DNA from: Prinia subflava | Lineage: Eukaryota > Chordata > Aves > Passeriformes > Cisticolidae | DNA: 64,000 nt | Assembly: GCF_021018805.1 (NCBI RefSeq) | Contig: NC_086248.1 | Coordinates: 51,713,485-51,777,484, forward strand | Direction: 5' to 3' | Shown here: piece by piece, positions 1 to 11,929 of the stretch | Layout: every line of letters begins with the position of its first letter | How positions within the stretch are numbered: position 1 is the first letter of the stretch | The notes under the pieces: generated by a model | Told to the model about the DNA's origin: nothing | Database searches by the model: none | The model's input: only the letters and a program-made list of their open reading frames with translations | Made by a program: the position numbers and the translations under genes

Positions 1-1366
1 TTATAGTTAGTATTTATGCCTAAGCAAGCAAATGAAAATACCTCCTGCTACCTTGCCTTTCTCTACTCAGGAATCAAAATCCTTGTTGAAATAATCCAAT
101 ACCATTAGGAGCACATTTTTTGAGTGGAATCCCTTCAAGTTATTGACAACACATCACTGGGTTCCCCAGGAAAGAAAAACCCTTTTTTTTTGCTAGGAAT
201 ACATATTATTGCACCAACTATCATACACCTAAAATCTCAGCTACCCAGGGGACTACATTTCATCACTGAATTTAAGTGTCCAGTGTGTCACTCCAGTAGA
301 TAATGATGCAGCAGGTGGAAGGCTCTTATATTCATTTATTTCAAGTGAGATTTAAGTTATTCTCCTATTCTTTTACTGAGAACTTCTCTTCCTTGCCTTT
401 ATAACCCACTCCATTAGGGTGTCTGGAAAGGGAGTGAAGAGGAGAGAGGGTAACGTATTTTTGTGTGAGTCACTTGTTGGTAACAGTCTGAGGTATTTTA
501 CTGTCCAAAGTAGCAGAGCTCTTTCATCTCAGGTAGTTTTACTACTTCTGGTTAAAAGTTTAAAGGAATGTATGGCCAGGGCAGCTGACCATTTTAGGGG
601 CAGCTGACACACAGTCACAGAAAATACATTGGAAAACTTTTGTCCAGTGAGCTTCAAACATTATTTAGAAACAGAAAGCAAAAAAATCCTTTCCCCACAA
701 CGTGATCTCAAATGTAGCTTTAAAAAAGGTATCTCTATAGCTTGTGACTTATAAGATCAATTTAGTAGCTTTATTTAGAAAAATCTTTTAAGATTTCATA
801 ATTTTAGTTGTTCAAGATTACATTTATAAGAGAAATACTAGCACAGTTGGTGTCATCCATAACTCTTTTATATGAAACCACATAATTTAAACTTATGTAT
901 TATATATTTTTCCTTCCTTCTGAGTTTGTCATCCATCCACAGAGATGCAAAGATCACTGCTGACATCCACAAATCAAGATGCAAATTCCTTCAGAAGCCT
1001 ATCAGGAGGTAATAGTAATAATAACAAATAATACCATTATAATAATAATTAAGCTTGTGCATAATATTAACATGAAGTAAAACAGTTTGTTTCAACTGTT
1101 GTGTAGAGTTTTGAAGAGCTTACTCTCTGTACAGAAGTTTCTTCTTCCAAACCATGGAATCCAAGGTCAAGAGCCACAAAAGGCATCACCTGTCTGATCA
1201 CCAATCATCTCCACATCCACAACTCATATGTATCTTTTCTTTATATGAGTTTTTTAATCTCAATTTTACCAAGATCCTGGAGACAAGTAAATAGGCAATT
1301 ACTCATCATCAAGGCATTTTTGAAATCCACTTTTATTTGGGAAATGCATGTGTGTGCACTTTTTTT

Positions 1367-1411
1367 GGGGGGGGGGGGGGGGCCAGGGGCAGTGGGTGTG
1401 GGTGTGTGTGT
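1367..1411. repeat. Poly(G) run followed by TG-rich simple repeat
   Basis: Sixteen consecutive G at 1367-1382 follow seven T, then a short spacer and a GTGGGTGTGGGTGTGTGTGT stretch. Such a run is prone to length error in sequencing and to quadruplex formation. The 85-codon minus-strand frame across it is a by-product of the homopolymer. Confidence 0.85.
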
Positions 1412-4130
1412 ATAAATAAGGTCACAGAATAACTTAGCTTGGGAGAGTCTTCTGGAGGTCAACTTGTCCAGCTCTCCTTGCTCAAGGCAGACATACATTC
1501 ACTAATTGGGCTGGAAATAGCAAGTTATTTATTTACATTAGCATGAGGACAGCTATGGAAAAGAAACGCTTTCATGAGAAAAAAAAATCTAGTACCTTAC
1601 AATTTTATACATTAAACAACACAATTTCTCAGTTACCTTTCTAATACATACACATTTCTCTTTAAATAGATGTATATAAACACACACATCCCACACATGA
1701 AGATAGAAACATGGAAGTTGGAAAGATAAAGAAATGAATGTATAAATATACATATATATATGAAATTGCATTTGAAAAAGAATATTCTTATACGAAATGT
1801 TCTAAAATAACACTCTTTTCCTCATGAAATAAGGGTAAATCCACAGACCCTACTAAGAGATATAAAAGGGGTGTCTTTTACTCAGACCAACCTTTTCAAA
1901 CAGAAGTATCATAAAATGGAGCCTGGATACAAGATGTGACATTTTGAGAACAAATCAGCTGCACCTCAGTGCATTCTGTATGAGCTTAACAAGTCAAGAC
2001 TAACCTGGGTGACAACTAATTAAGACCCAACTAATGAAGCCATAAAAATTGGTGTCCTTAGAGATTTCTGATTACTGACCTCTATTGCTCTTTGGTCATT
2101 GTAAGGGGAGAAATGCCCCTGAGTGAAAGCTTGAATGTTTCAAGTAGATTTTCCAGAGCACAGCTTTCTGTGGTAAATAAAAACAAATGTAGTTAATCAT
2201 GCAGAGATCAGCAAAACATGGTACATTATGCCTTTGTCTTCATGAAGAAGGAAAATGTGTCTGATGTAGATGTTTAGATTTAAAATAGTTTAATAGAACC
2301 AATATTTGGCATATTCAAATACCAGACTACAAACAAATGTGCTGTCACTCTGAAAGCTTTCATATGGTTGCAATTTTCAAATTAGCAAACTGAAAGTTAT
2401 CTAAAAGGCAGCATATTGTTATACTCTAATGGGCCATTATGGCATAACTTATTTAGTTATCTGTTCCAGCTTAAAATCAATTTCTCCAGATTTTGGACTC
2501 AGAATTCTCATAGGGCTTTTACAATTTGGCTACTCCTTTCTCAAAAAATAGACATTTTATTCTGGGCTATATTACAGGAGCACGTATACCACAGGACTTG
2601 GCAATACATCTGTGGAAATGTGACCTGTATAGGTGTGTGTGTGTGGTTTTTTTCCCTGTACTCATCACCCCTAGTACAATAACGATGTAATGCAAAGACT
2701 CCCTTGCCACAGTATATCCTTGCATACAGGAAAGCAACAAGACTGATCTGAGCCTATTCACAGAGAAAATATCTGATCTCAACACACAGAGTGTGTCCTC
2801 ACACTGAGTGACGCCAGATTGAAGCCGATTGACCTGAAAGGAAAACACTCAAGCTCCCATATTAGTTCCATTGATGCTCCACAGACTGAAAGGCATTTAT
2901 ACTCATTATAATTTCTCTGTGCTTTTTCTCCAGACATTTTATTTTCCTTGTTTAAAGCAGAGAATGTGAAAAAAGTTGCCATCTTTATTCCATGTACATA
3001 AGTCTAACTCAGAAATGTTGTTTTCCCAGATTCAGACATCTTTCCTTGACCCAGTCTTTAACTGCATACAATGTAAATGTCTATATATGAAACTGCTCTT
3101 TTAAACAAACTGGTTTTATTGTCAAAGGAAACAAATCTGTGTAGTCAACATAGAGTTTACTTGAGAAGTAAATGCATCCATAGCTTCTCTTTATTTTTAT
3201 TAACACATCTCTGTTGACTACAGAGATATTACATGATGATTTTTCAGATGATTTCTAGAATTGCTTCAATTTTAACAATGATACCATTGCTCAGTGTAGT
3301 TACATCTGGCAAAAAAATTGAAAACATGATCTTGTTCCTCTGAAGGGTTGTTTCTTTTAAGCATCAGACCTTTTACCCTTACATATCCAAGTGACTCTCA
3401 GAATTCATTTTGATCTTCATTTACAAAATCAGAGTATAGACAAGTGAGGAGGTAAAGTTCTCATCCATGAAACTCAGGGATAACCACAGCTGGAATATTA
3501 GACTCAATTTCATCTTTGAGTTTTACACTAAATCTACTGCTATCTGTTGATTCATTGGCATCTGTATGCACACTCACTGGATTAGGTTCCAGATTTAGAT
3601 TCTTTTACAATTTTGGAGAGACAAAAATGAATTCTGAATTAAATTGGGCATTTCTACTGGTCAGATTTTTCAGTGCTCCTGAATGATATGGGTGTCTGTG
3701 TTTTCTATATGCATACTGCATATGATCTGTCACTTTGCTTGGTGACTTTTTTTTCAAAGTTGCTAAAAAACTTAAAAAGATTCTTCTCAGACCTGCCTTA
3801 TTTATTTTTTTTTTTCAATAGAGTCCTAAAATAGAGATGTCTGGAATTATTAATTTGAAGTAGTACCAGAGGAGGAGTAATTATGTCCCATGTTAATGCA
3901 TGCTCTTTACATATGTCAAGCAAATACTTGTTCACCTTCACCATTTTGAAGTCTCCTAGACTTTGCACTGTCTCCTAGAGCATGAATATGCCATTTATTC
4001 CCCTTATTCTAAGCTTTTATTTTAGAAACAAAATCAAAAATATTTATCACTGATTCATTAAGAGCCCTCTCAGTAACCTTAGCTATATATAGGTAACCTT
4101 TTGAATTCATGGTTATATGACTTTTCTCTT

Positions 4131-4153
4131 ATAAAATTATCATATAATTTTAT
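4131..4153. repeat. Perfect AT-rich inverted repeat, 10-bp arms
   Basis: Arms ATAAAATTAT and ATAATTTTAT are exact reverse complements separated by CAT. No function can be assigned; the AT-only arms make chance origin quite possible. Confidence 0.7.
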
Positions 4154-4957
4154 TTATTTTTCTTTGTTCTAAAAATAATTATATCATAAGTATTAAGAAA
4201 AAAATAAAACACAACTGTGATTACATTAAAGTAATTTTCACATTATTTAGGTAGGGTTTGTGGTTCCTAATGTAAAATTTGAAATCCAGCACAATTCTAA
4301 GGATAGAGTTGGAGATTTAGACCTCTCTGCTTCCAAGGCTGTGTATTTAATATGATAAAACACACCAGAATTATTTGGAGCAGGGACCAGAAGCTGGAAG
4401 TATCTTCCCTCCCAGGTAAGGACTCATGTCAGTGGCTTGTTACAACTGGTTTTCCCCTTTCTCCCAGAACTTTGCAGAATGTCCCATTTTTACCATGAAG
4501 ATGAGAGACATTCTGCTACAGTTTAACTGGTGATTACAAGAGTTTCCTTGACAACAGAGCAGTGCATAGCTGCTTCTCCAGATTAGTCTCACAAGACCTA
4601 GTAGCTACAAGCACAATATGAAATTATGTGATTAAGAGAGGTGAAAAAGTGTATTTAGCCAGGCGATATACAAGAGACACGCAATCACATTTTCCTCGCT
4701 GGCTCACACTTTATAAGACAACAATGACCAACCTTCCTAAATGAAATTCCTAAAAGACTAATTGCAGAAGGACATTTTTTGATTGTTCGTTTCCATTTTT
4801 ATATATCAACTGACGACTGTGAGGAAATGGCTACTAGTAAGATTTCAGATAACCCACTCTTTGTAATATTTCCTGTTGATTTTTTTATTCATATGAAAGA
4901 TTTAAGAAACTGTTGCTTATAACTATATTTTGATCTGCACAGAAACTGCCTTTTTCA

Positions 4958-4980
4958 GCCTCAATAAATTTTATTGAGGC
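4958..4980. repeat. Perfect palindrome with AATAAA on both strands
   Basis: Arms GCCTCAATAAA and TTTATTGAGGC are exact reverse complements around a single T, giving 11-bp arms. The arm core reads AATAAA on either strand, so both directions carry a poly(A)-signal hexamer. A further TTGAGGC copy follows within 15 bases. It could be a hairpin or a bidirectional cleavage signal; no transcript is visible to support either. Confidence 0.75.
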
Positions 4981-7900
4981 TCTTTTTGAGGCTATCAGTG
5001 CTCTACTCTGGAGGTAGGGCATTGAAAAGGAAAAATCGATTAGCAGCCCAGGTTGTTTCCTCTGGTTACAGTCACTTACACAAAACAGACCTGAGAAATC
5101 TTCAGATAATAAGAGTGAAGCAAGATCTTTCAGTGTGCTGTCTCACCTAAACTTGCAACTCCCTAAAGCACTCACAAATAGGCAGGCATGGCTTAATGAC
5201 TTCTCTGGGGTGCTTCTCTGCTGTCTTCTGCTGCACAGCATGTGGAGCCCTGAGGCCTGCAGCATGCTGTTTGGTATTGCCTGGAGTGTATCAGAGATCC
5301 CATCTGGAAATCCCATCCCATTTCTTTAGCAGATAAACTGGAGCCTGTGTAGAAGTGTGGGGAGAAGAAAAGTTTGGAGAAGAGGTGGCACCTGGTCCAC
5401 TCTTGTCCTATCAGGATAACCTGATGCTTGGGCTTTTCTTTCTACAAATCAGGACTCCAAGCCTGAGTCATAATGTAGCATTCATGATTCATACTTCATT
5501 TTTCTTTCTGCAAATGGAAATATTTAAGCTTTTAAATATGTACTTCGAGATTGACCTGAGAATTTAAAACTTGGAAGCCCCAGATGCATCCTTTGTTACA
5601 TTGGTGTTGTGTATTGTATCATGATGTTTGCTACTGTTTTGCTTTCCTACATTAATTTTTTTACTCTTATCCAACTGTAAGCAATGTATCACACAAAATG
5701 CATTCTGATTCATTATGCCAACAAATAGAATGAAAGTACTTCCCAGTTTGGCACACAGAGCATGTGTCACATCTTTTGACCATATAACAGCAGCACGCTA
5801 CATATAAACAAGAAGAGAAAATCCCTTGGCAGTGCATCAGTCATCAAGTTCCACCTCTCCCTCAAGACAGTGTAACATCAAATTGCTTAATAATCACCTG
5901 CTTCTTTTTCTTTTTTTTTTTTCTTTGAAATAATAAGCCATTCTTAAAAGTTCTCTATTAAGATATGATGTAATCCTCCAAAATTTTCTTGTCATGACTC
6001 AAGGAAACATCAGAGAATCTTGTGAGAAGAGATTTTGGCCTATTTGAGCAGGAGCATGTTTCACTAATGTATCTCTTAGCAGCCACTGATGAAGGAAGTT
6101 TAGAAGCAATCAAAAGAAGATTCCAGAGCCTGTTTGTTCTGACTTTGACCCAATCTGTTATAAGCATAAAAATCTCTGTTCAAAACTGCAGTTTTTGGAA
6201 AATACGTGCAACTGGGTGTACTTTGTGGTAATTTTCTGAGATGTTAGAAATCTTCACATTGCTTGTATTACCATATGAATAGAAGGAACACTCTTAAAGA
6301 TAAATATAATGTTTATAGACATTTATATGTCAGGTCAAATGGAAAAATTATTCTCTTTCATTGAGAGATAATGATTACTTCTTATGACTAAATTTTATAG
6401 TGCTGCATTATTTACAAAGCTTTGAGCAGACATTAAAATAGTCATTACCGAGGGGAGGATTCTCCTTTCATTCTGTCTCTGTTCTTTCACATAAAAGAAC
6501 ATATTGCAAATGTAAACACACTTAGAGCTGAATATTTACAGTATTTTTAACACTCTTTCTGGCATCTTGCTGGCAGATGACTAGCTGTGATATGAAAAAA
6601 TGTTTTTGTGACAATTGTTTTATATGCTTTTTTAGCAAGATTTTCTTCTGATATATGTGCTGTAAGAATGCACATGCACAACATGTTTATGCTCTGTTGA
6701 CCACCCAGATTTAAGACAGAGCAGCTGAATATAGGAAAATGGATGCAGACAACCTCAAATGTCTGTGAATCTCAGCTCTGCCAACTGAAGAAATCCAGGT
6801 AGCTTTCTAATACTTACACCTTGACTGTTCTGTGTTTCTGTTCTCTCACCTGTATCTATTTACTCCATTTGCATGAACAAGAAGGAAAAGAAGAATCATA
6901 CACACGCTGTTAGTATGGGCAGGATTAGGATCTTCAGTACAGTGATGATGCCTGGTAAGGCTGACCTGAAACAGACTGGACAGAGCTGGAGAATAAAGTA
7001 GGTATTCATGAAAAAGCCTCCAGGATCTACCTTGGGCAGGGCAGGAGCCTGACCAAGGCGGAACCCAGGGTCACAAAAAGTGAATGGTCACAAAATACCT
7101 AACCAGCCATGAGATCTTACATTTTTATAAGTTTTGGTCCATTTGCATATTGGGCTGTAGTTGTCCAATTACAGCTTCAGGCTGTGAGGTCTCATCCTTC
7201 TTGTTCCTCCCTTCAGTCCACCATTGTTTATGTTGTTGGGCCTGAAAGTTATCCTTGGTTTTATCCTTGGTTCTCAGCAGGAAAGGATTTGCTTTGTCTA
7301 CCTGCTCTGTGAAGAGAGCTTACTAGTACTTAATATGAGGCTCAGTACCACACCTAAGCAGCACAGAATCTGAAAACATGAAAGCCAAAACCCAAGACAC
7401 CAGTGAGTTACACCCTTTGAAGCCCAGACATCCTACGAACAGCTCCCAAAGACAGAGTGCTTCTCTGAGACCCAGTTTTATACTCATTTCTCTCTGCAGC
7501 CCTAGAATCCATACGTGGAACAGGCTAGCAGCAAATGTTAGCCTATATAACCAAGAAGGCACTTTTCCCCTCTGCTGGTTGCTCATCTGATCTAATAAAA
7601 AAGCCCATGGACCAAGTAAAACCAGATGCTAGGTGCTATCTCTGTGCAGCTGCAGATGGGTTAGCCCAGAAAGTGAGCTCAGCAGTGCAGAGTTACTTTC
7701 TGCTTCCCAGCACATAAAGGCAAAAACCTCAATCAGAAGTTTCAGTTGGCTGCAATGTTGTTAGAAATTGTGTGGGCCTGTATGAAAGGAATAATCAGGA
7801 CCGAAAAGAGTTGTGTGGCTGAGGCTGAGCTCCACACATCTGTAAAATGTAAAAAAGGAGGCCTTATTCCTTTGCAAAAGCCACAGCCCACAAGGGAGCA

Positions 7901-8172
7901 GATTATTGCTGTGCGATTGATGTATCCATAAGCCGATTGCATGGTGTGTGGGGTGGATGTGCAGAGATATGAGGGAGGGAAGGAAAGCCTATGGTCTTAC
8001 AGACTGACTGTGCCTCTGGTGAGGAACAGTTCTTAAAACTGTCCCACTACGTTGACCGAGATGGCAGCTGCCATATGCTCTAAGATCACCTCAAATGAAA
8101 TCCAAAATAAATGCAGCAAGGAGAGATAAAGCAGACAAATGTGGAGGAAAAAAATCAACTCATACAGGCTGG

Positions 8173-8176
<4 letters not shown>
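4981..8176. other. Non-coding sequence, no gene recognised
   Basis: No exon, RNA gene or repeat family could be named. The part from about 7020 to 7950 is less AT-rich than its surroundings and contains a short tandem duplication (TTATCCTTGG twice near 7250-7272). It may be an old, unrecognised repeat. Open frames here overlap on opposite strands and look like chance. Confidence 0.5.

Positions 8177-8209
<33 letters not shown>
8177..8209 (+). repeat. 33-base poly(A) run
   Basis: Thirty-three consecutive A. An AATAAA lies about 70 bases upstream (near 8105), the layout a poly(A) tail of a retroposed transcript would leave. No body of a known transcript or SINE was recognised in front of it, so a simple homopolymer expansion is equally likely. 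The minus-strand 63-codon frame with eleven Phe is only this run read backwards. Confidence 0.85.
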
Positions 8210-8211
<2 letters not shown>

Positions 8212-10712
8212 TAACACTGATCATATTTCTTTATTTGTGATGATTTGCATTATCCCAGTCAGCTCTATCCACTCCTAGAATCTTGTTTGATGAAATGAAA
8301 ATCGCTTTAGTAATATAGTTTGCAGAGGGCATGGAGAACAAGATTGTTTATTCCTATGTTATAACTTTATTGCTCTACATATTTACAGCAGAAGTTGCTT
8401 GCTGTAAGAAAAAAAATGAAGGTTTATAGCTTGGGTATTCAATTCTAGTATTTGAGGGTTTTTCACTTAGATTTCATTTCCCATCTCATTTGTAGATAAT
8501 TAAAAAAGAAAGCTAAGAATATAATCAAGTTGAAGATTCACTTGTAATAGGAAACTTTGGCAATGTCAAAACCTGCATGACTGAAGTATCTTCATTTCTT
8601 GATTGTTTTCAATATTTTTTGATCAAATTGATATAATCAACAAACAGCAGAAGCAGGAAGAATACCCAGTATCTCTGAGTGTTCCTCTCTTTTACCCTGT
8701 AGACAGATGTTGAATGTGCAACTTATATGATTTTTTTCCCCCGCAGTACTGTTCAAGCAATAATAAGACTACTCTGACTAATGTTTTTAGAGTCAAGAAA
8801 AACAAATAAGTGTGAAAAAAGCTCCAGGACTAGCAAAAAAGATCAATTTGAGAGTTTCCTGCTGGAATTATCTGCAAATGAACCTCAGAGTTCTTAAGAA
8901 ACTTTGAGGTATGGAAGGGATAAGGATATGCAAGTGAAGAAAGAACTTCAGTGAAGCAAAGAAAGCTAGGTGACAGAAGCAAGACCTAGAGGCAGTAAGA
9001 ACAAAGAGAAAGTGAGTCAATATGTGAGCAAAGGACACATTCAAGAGTATCAGGGAGTAAAACAACCAAAGAAAACATGATGAAGAAGGAAAAAAGAGGA
9101 ACAGGAATACAATGTAATCGAAGACTACAGTTTACTCTGGATGGTTCATTTATGTGAAATCTTCCTAACATGCACTGAAAGATTACTCCAGGCTGGTTAA
9201 ACCTTCTTAGGCAAAATAATCCTGAGAAATAGACTGAAGGGGAGATTTACTTTGGCCTTTTACTGAATATAATGTTAGAAATAGTACTGAACTCTTACCC
9301 TCAGAAATAAAAATCTTTTACATTATTTACCATTTTAGTCACAATCATCTACTGCTTATTTCTTGTGGGTCAATAAAAATGAAAAAGCTTTTCCATTATT
9401 TCCAAGGTACTGTAGAAAAATGCTAGCAAAATTAGCATTTTCTCATAAGTCATCAAGTCAGATTTAGTCTACCTTTTTGTGCTTCTAGAACAGGTGCATG
9501 GGATAGTAATATTCAGTAGCTGGGACTGATGGGAAACACATGGGAGGTGAATATGTATTGGTAGGTGAGGGCATAAATTGAAATGTACCACATGAACATC
9601 AATACCAAAGAAGAAACAATACACGTATTTCCTAAACACCAAAACAGAGATGAGTGTTTTGCATCTACAAAGCAAATAAAATAGGTCTCTCAAGCAGGAA
9701 GGCTTTGCCCAGAGACAAAGAAACACTCTGGACCATCAGGAAGAGACACATGGAGAAGGGAGCAACAACAAATCTTAAATAAAAAGATACAAAACATATG
9801 GAAAAGTATAGAAACCACAACAATAAAACCCCAGATCTGGTGGCTGCAGGAACTGACAAACCCTTCATGTTCAAATCTAACCTCAAGGCAGAACATGAAA
9901 AATTGGTAAAAGCATTAATTGGAAGAAAACTGAGAGAGCTGGCATCTGCCACGGCTAAAGGAAAAAACAAAATCAAACCCCTTTGAAATACTCAGTGAAT
10001 TTAAGAGCAACTGAAAAATTCTGCAATAAATCTTAACAGGATACACAATATAGGGGCTTAAAGAGCACAGTTTTTAATGGCCTAGCCAACTTAATGTAAT
10101 TTCTTAAATGCCCAAATGTATTAAACATTTTATGATACAGTTAAAACCCCAATCTCTGTCTTAAGAATTCCATTTACATTCAAAGCACAGCTTAGGAAAA
10201 AAAAATGTATTTCATAAAAAGAATTGGAATTGGTAGTTTCAGGCTTCAGTGTTCAGCTGGTTGCTTGTCAAGCTTACAGATGTCTCAGTAATATGTGAAA
10301 CCTATAATTCATGTTAGAAAAAACATATCAGATATTATTTTTAAATAAAGATTTAAAGAGGGAGAAGATAATGAAATGTGTGAGATAGAACAAAATAAAT
10401 CCTAAATTTCTAAAAATAATCAGATAATATATATGTGTTACTTCTAATTAATCAGACTGGTGGACACTTCAGGAGCCTGTTACTAAAAAGAGGAAAAAAA
10501 CCATTATTAAGCCCAAGGCTTAAACTAGCTTCACAGGTTTTACTAGTTGGGTGAAAGCAGGGAAGAAGTTTATTTCACAGTTTTTACGATATGATGGTAA
10601 GTTTGTTACAGCTTCTTCCACCAAAAGATCTAATTTTTGTCCCAAGGAGGTGTTTGATCTAAACTTCCTTTATTTCTTTATTTCACTTTGGCAGAACAAG
10701 AAAATAAATCTG
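8210..10712. other. Non-coding sequence, no gene recognised
   Basis: AT-rich. Purine-biased patches at about 8860-9110 and 9690-9990 give long minus-strand frames, such as 103 codons at 9665-9976, with no recognisable domain. A degenerate repeat is possible at 9690-9990 but I cannot name one. Confidence 0.5.
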
Positions 10713-10809
10713 AAAAAAAAAAATCCCCACCAAAAAAAAAACCCCCAAAACTACCAAAAAACTACCAAAAAAACTCCAAACCAAAAAAAACTCCAAACCA
10801 AACTAAAAC
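10713..10809. repeat. A/C-rich low-complexity tract
   Basis: Runs of A broken by CC, CCCC and CTCC units (ACCAAAAAAC, ACTCCAAACC). The composition is close to the reverse complement of the G/T-rich tract at 18878-19065. The 94-codon frame crossing it owes its Lys/Asn/Gln-rich tail to this tract. Confidence 0.85.
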
Positions 10810-11929
10810 AGTTTGGGAGTTATTATTATAACTAAACTAATATACATTTAGTGGTCTGAAAGGTTAATATGTATCTCCTTTTAGCACAAAAACATCTTGC
10901 ACTATCTTCTCCACATATTAAATCTATCTCAAATCTCTGTATTAACTATAGAGTTGAAGAAAATCACCATTCATGAAAAATAAATAGAAAGGATCATCTT
11001 CAAGTAAATATAAACTAGTTTGCTTATATCCAAACGCTGAGACACAAAATGTGACATTGCTATTTGACAGACGTTTTAAGACAGTCAACAAAACTTGATC
11101 CATGAAAGCCCTTTTCCGCCCCTTTGTGAATTGTGCTAACCACAGAGCTGGAAGCTGTTCCCTTGCTGTTTGTGCCAGCTTTCCAGGCACAGGAGAGGAG
11201 CACCACAAGAAAGATCTCTTTACTTGTGCCTTCCCCATCAACAGTGCTGAGGATTTCTGCCTAAGAGCCAGAAGGACCTGAAAATGCAGCTGGCCACCTC
11301 TGCTTTCCCCCAGCACACAAGGGAAGTGTGCAGAAGTACAGGTATTTCTCCTGCCCCTGTGCCCCTGACCAGGGAACTTTCAGCAGCCAACCCTGCCACA
11401 GCAGGACTGGGGCAAGGACTATCAGGAGCCCCACTCCAACCTACAAGCCTGCTGTTTGGCTCTCCAGCACACTTCCCCAGCAACCTAGCCTGCACAGAGG
11501 AGGGCTTTTGGAAACCTGAATTTCTTCTCAGCTCTGATTTACAGCCTGATTCCATGCACAGTTGTACAGTGTCTCTGGGAAGGTGGTCCATTGTGGGGGA
11601 TGCCTTACTGTGAGGGAAAACGAGGAACTCTTTCCATTGATCTTACTACTCGAAAAACATAATGGGAAATTATATCCAAAGACTTGCGAGTGAATGTGAA
11701 TCATGGCCAAAGAAGATGCCAGATTCTGGAAAAAATCTGCCTATCTTTGGCAGCACTCTGCACTTGCTGCTGTAAATTCACTTTTTGCCTGCATACATTG
11801 CATTGGGAACTTCCACTGCAAATTTTACCAAGCAGCAAGGCATCAGAGTCCTTTTTCAAGTGTTGTCTGAGGATAACAAACAAATAACAAGCGGGATTGA
11901 TGGAGCGATGAGGGGAAGAGAATCATCAA
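10810..11929. other. Unassigned, less AT-rich stretch ahead of the CR1 copy
   Basis: From about 11130 to 11620 the sequence is visibly richer in G and C, with overlapping open frames on both strands (109 codons + at 11284-11613, 117 codons - at 11238-11591). No protein family was recognised. It lies just 5' of the decayed CR1 ORF2 copy and could be the 5' part of that element (5' UTR or ORF1), or unrelated DNA. Confidence 0.4.

Larger units (their letters stand above)
1..4957. other. Non-coding upstream sequence, no gene recognised
   Basis: AT-rich single-copy-looking DNA with only short chance open frames (longest 93 codons, overlapping on both strands). An AAT-rich stretch lies at about 1010-1050. 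No recognisable exon, RNA gene or transposon was found. It is inferred to be intergenic sequence upstream of the NKAIN-family promoter, or intron of an unseen neighbour. Confidence 0.6.
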
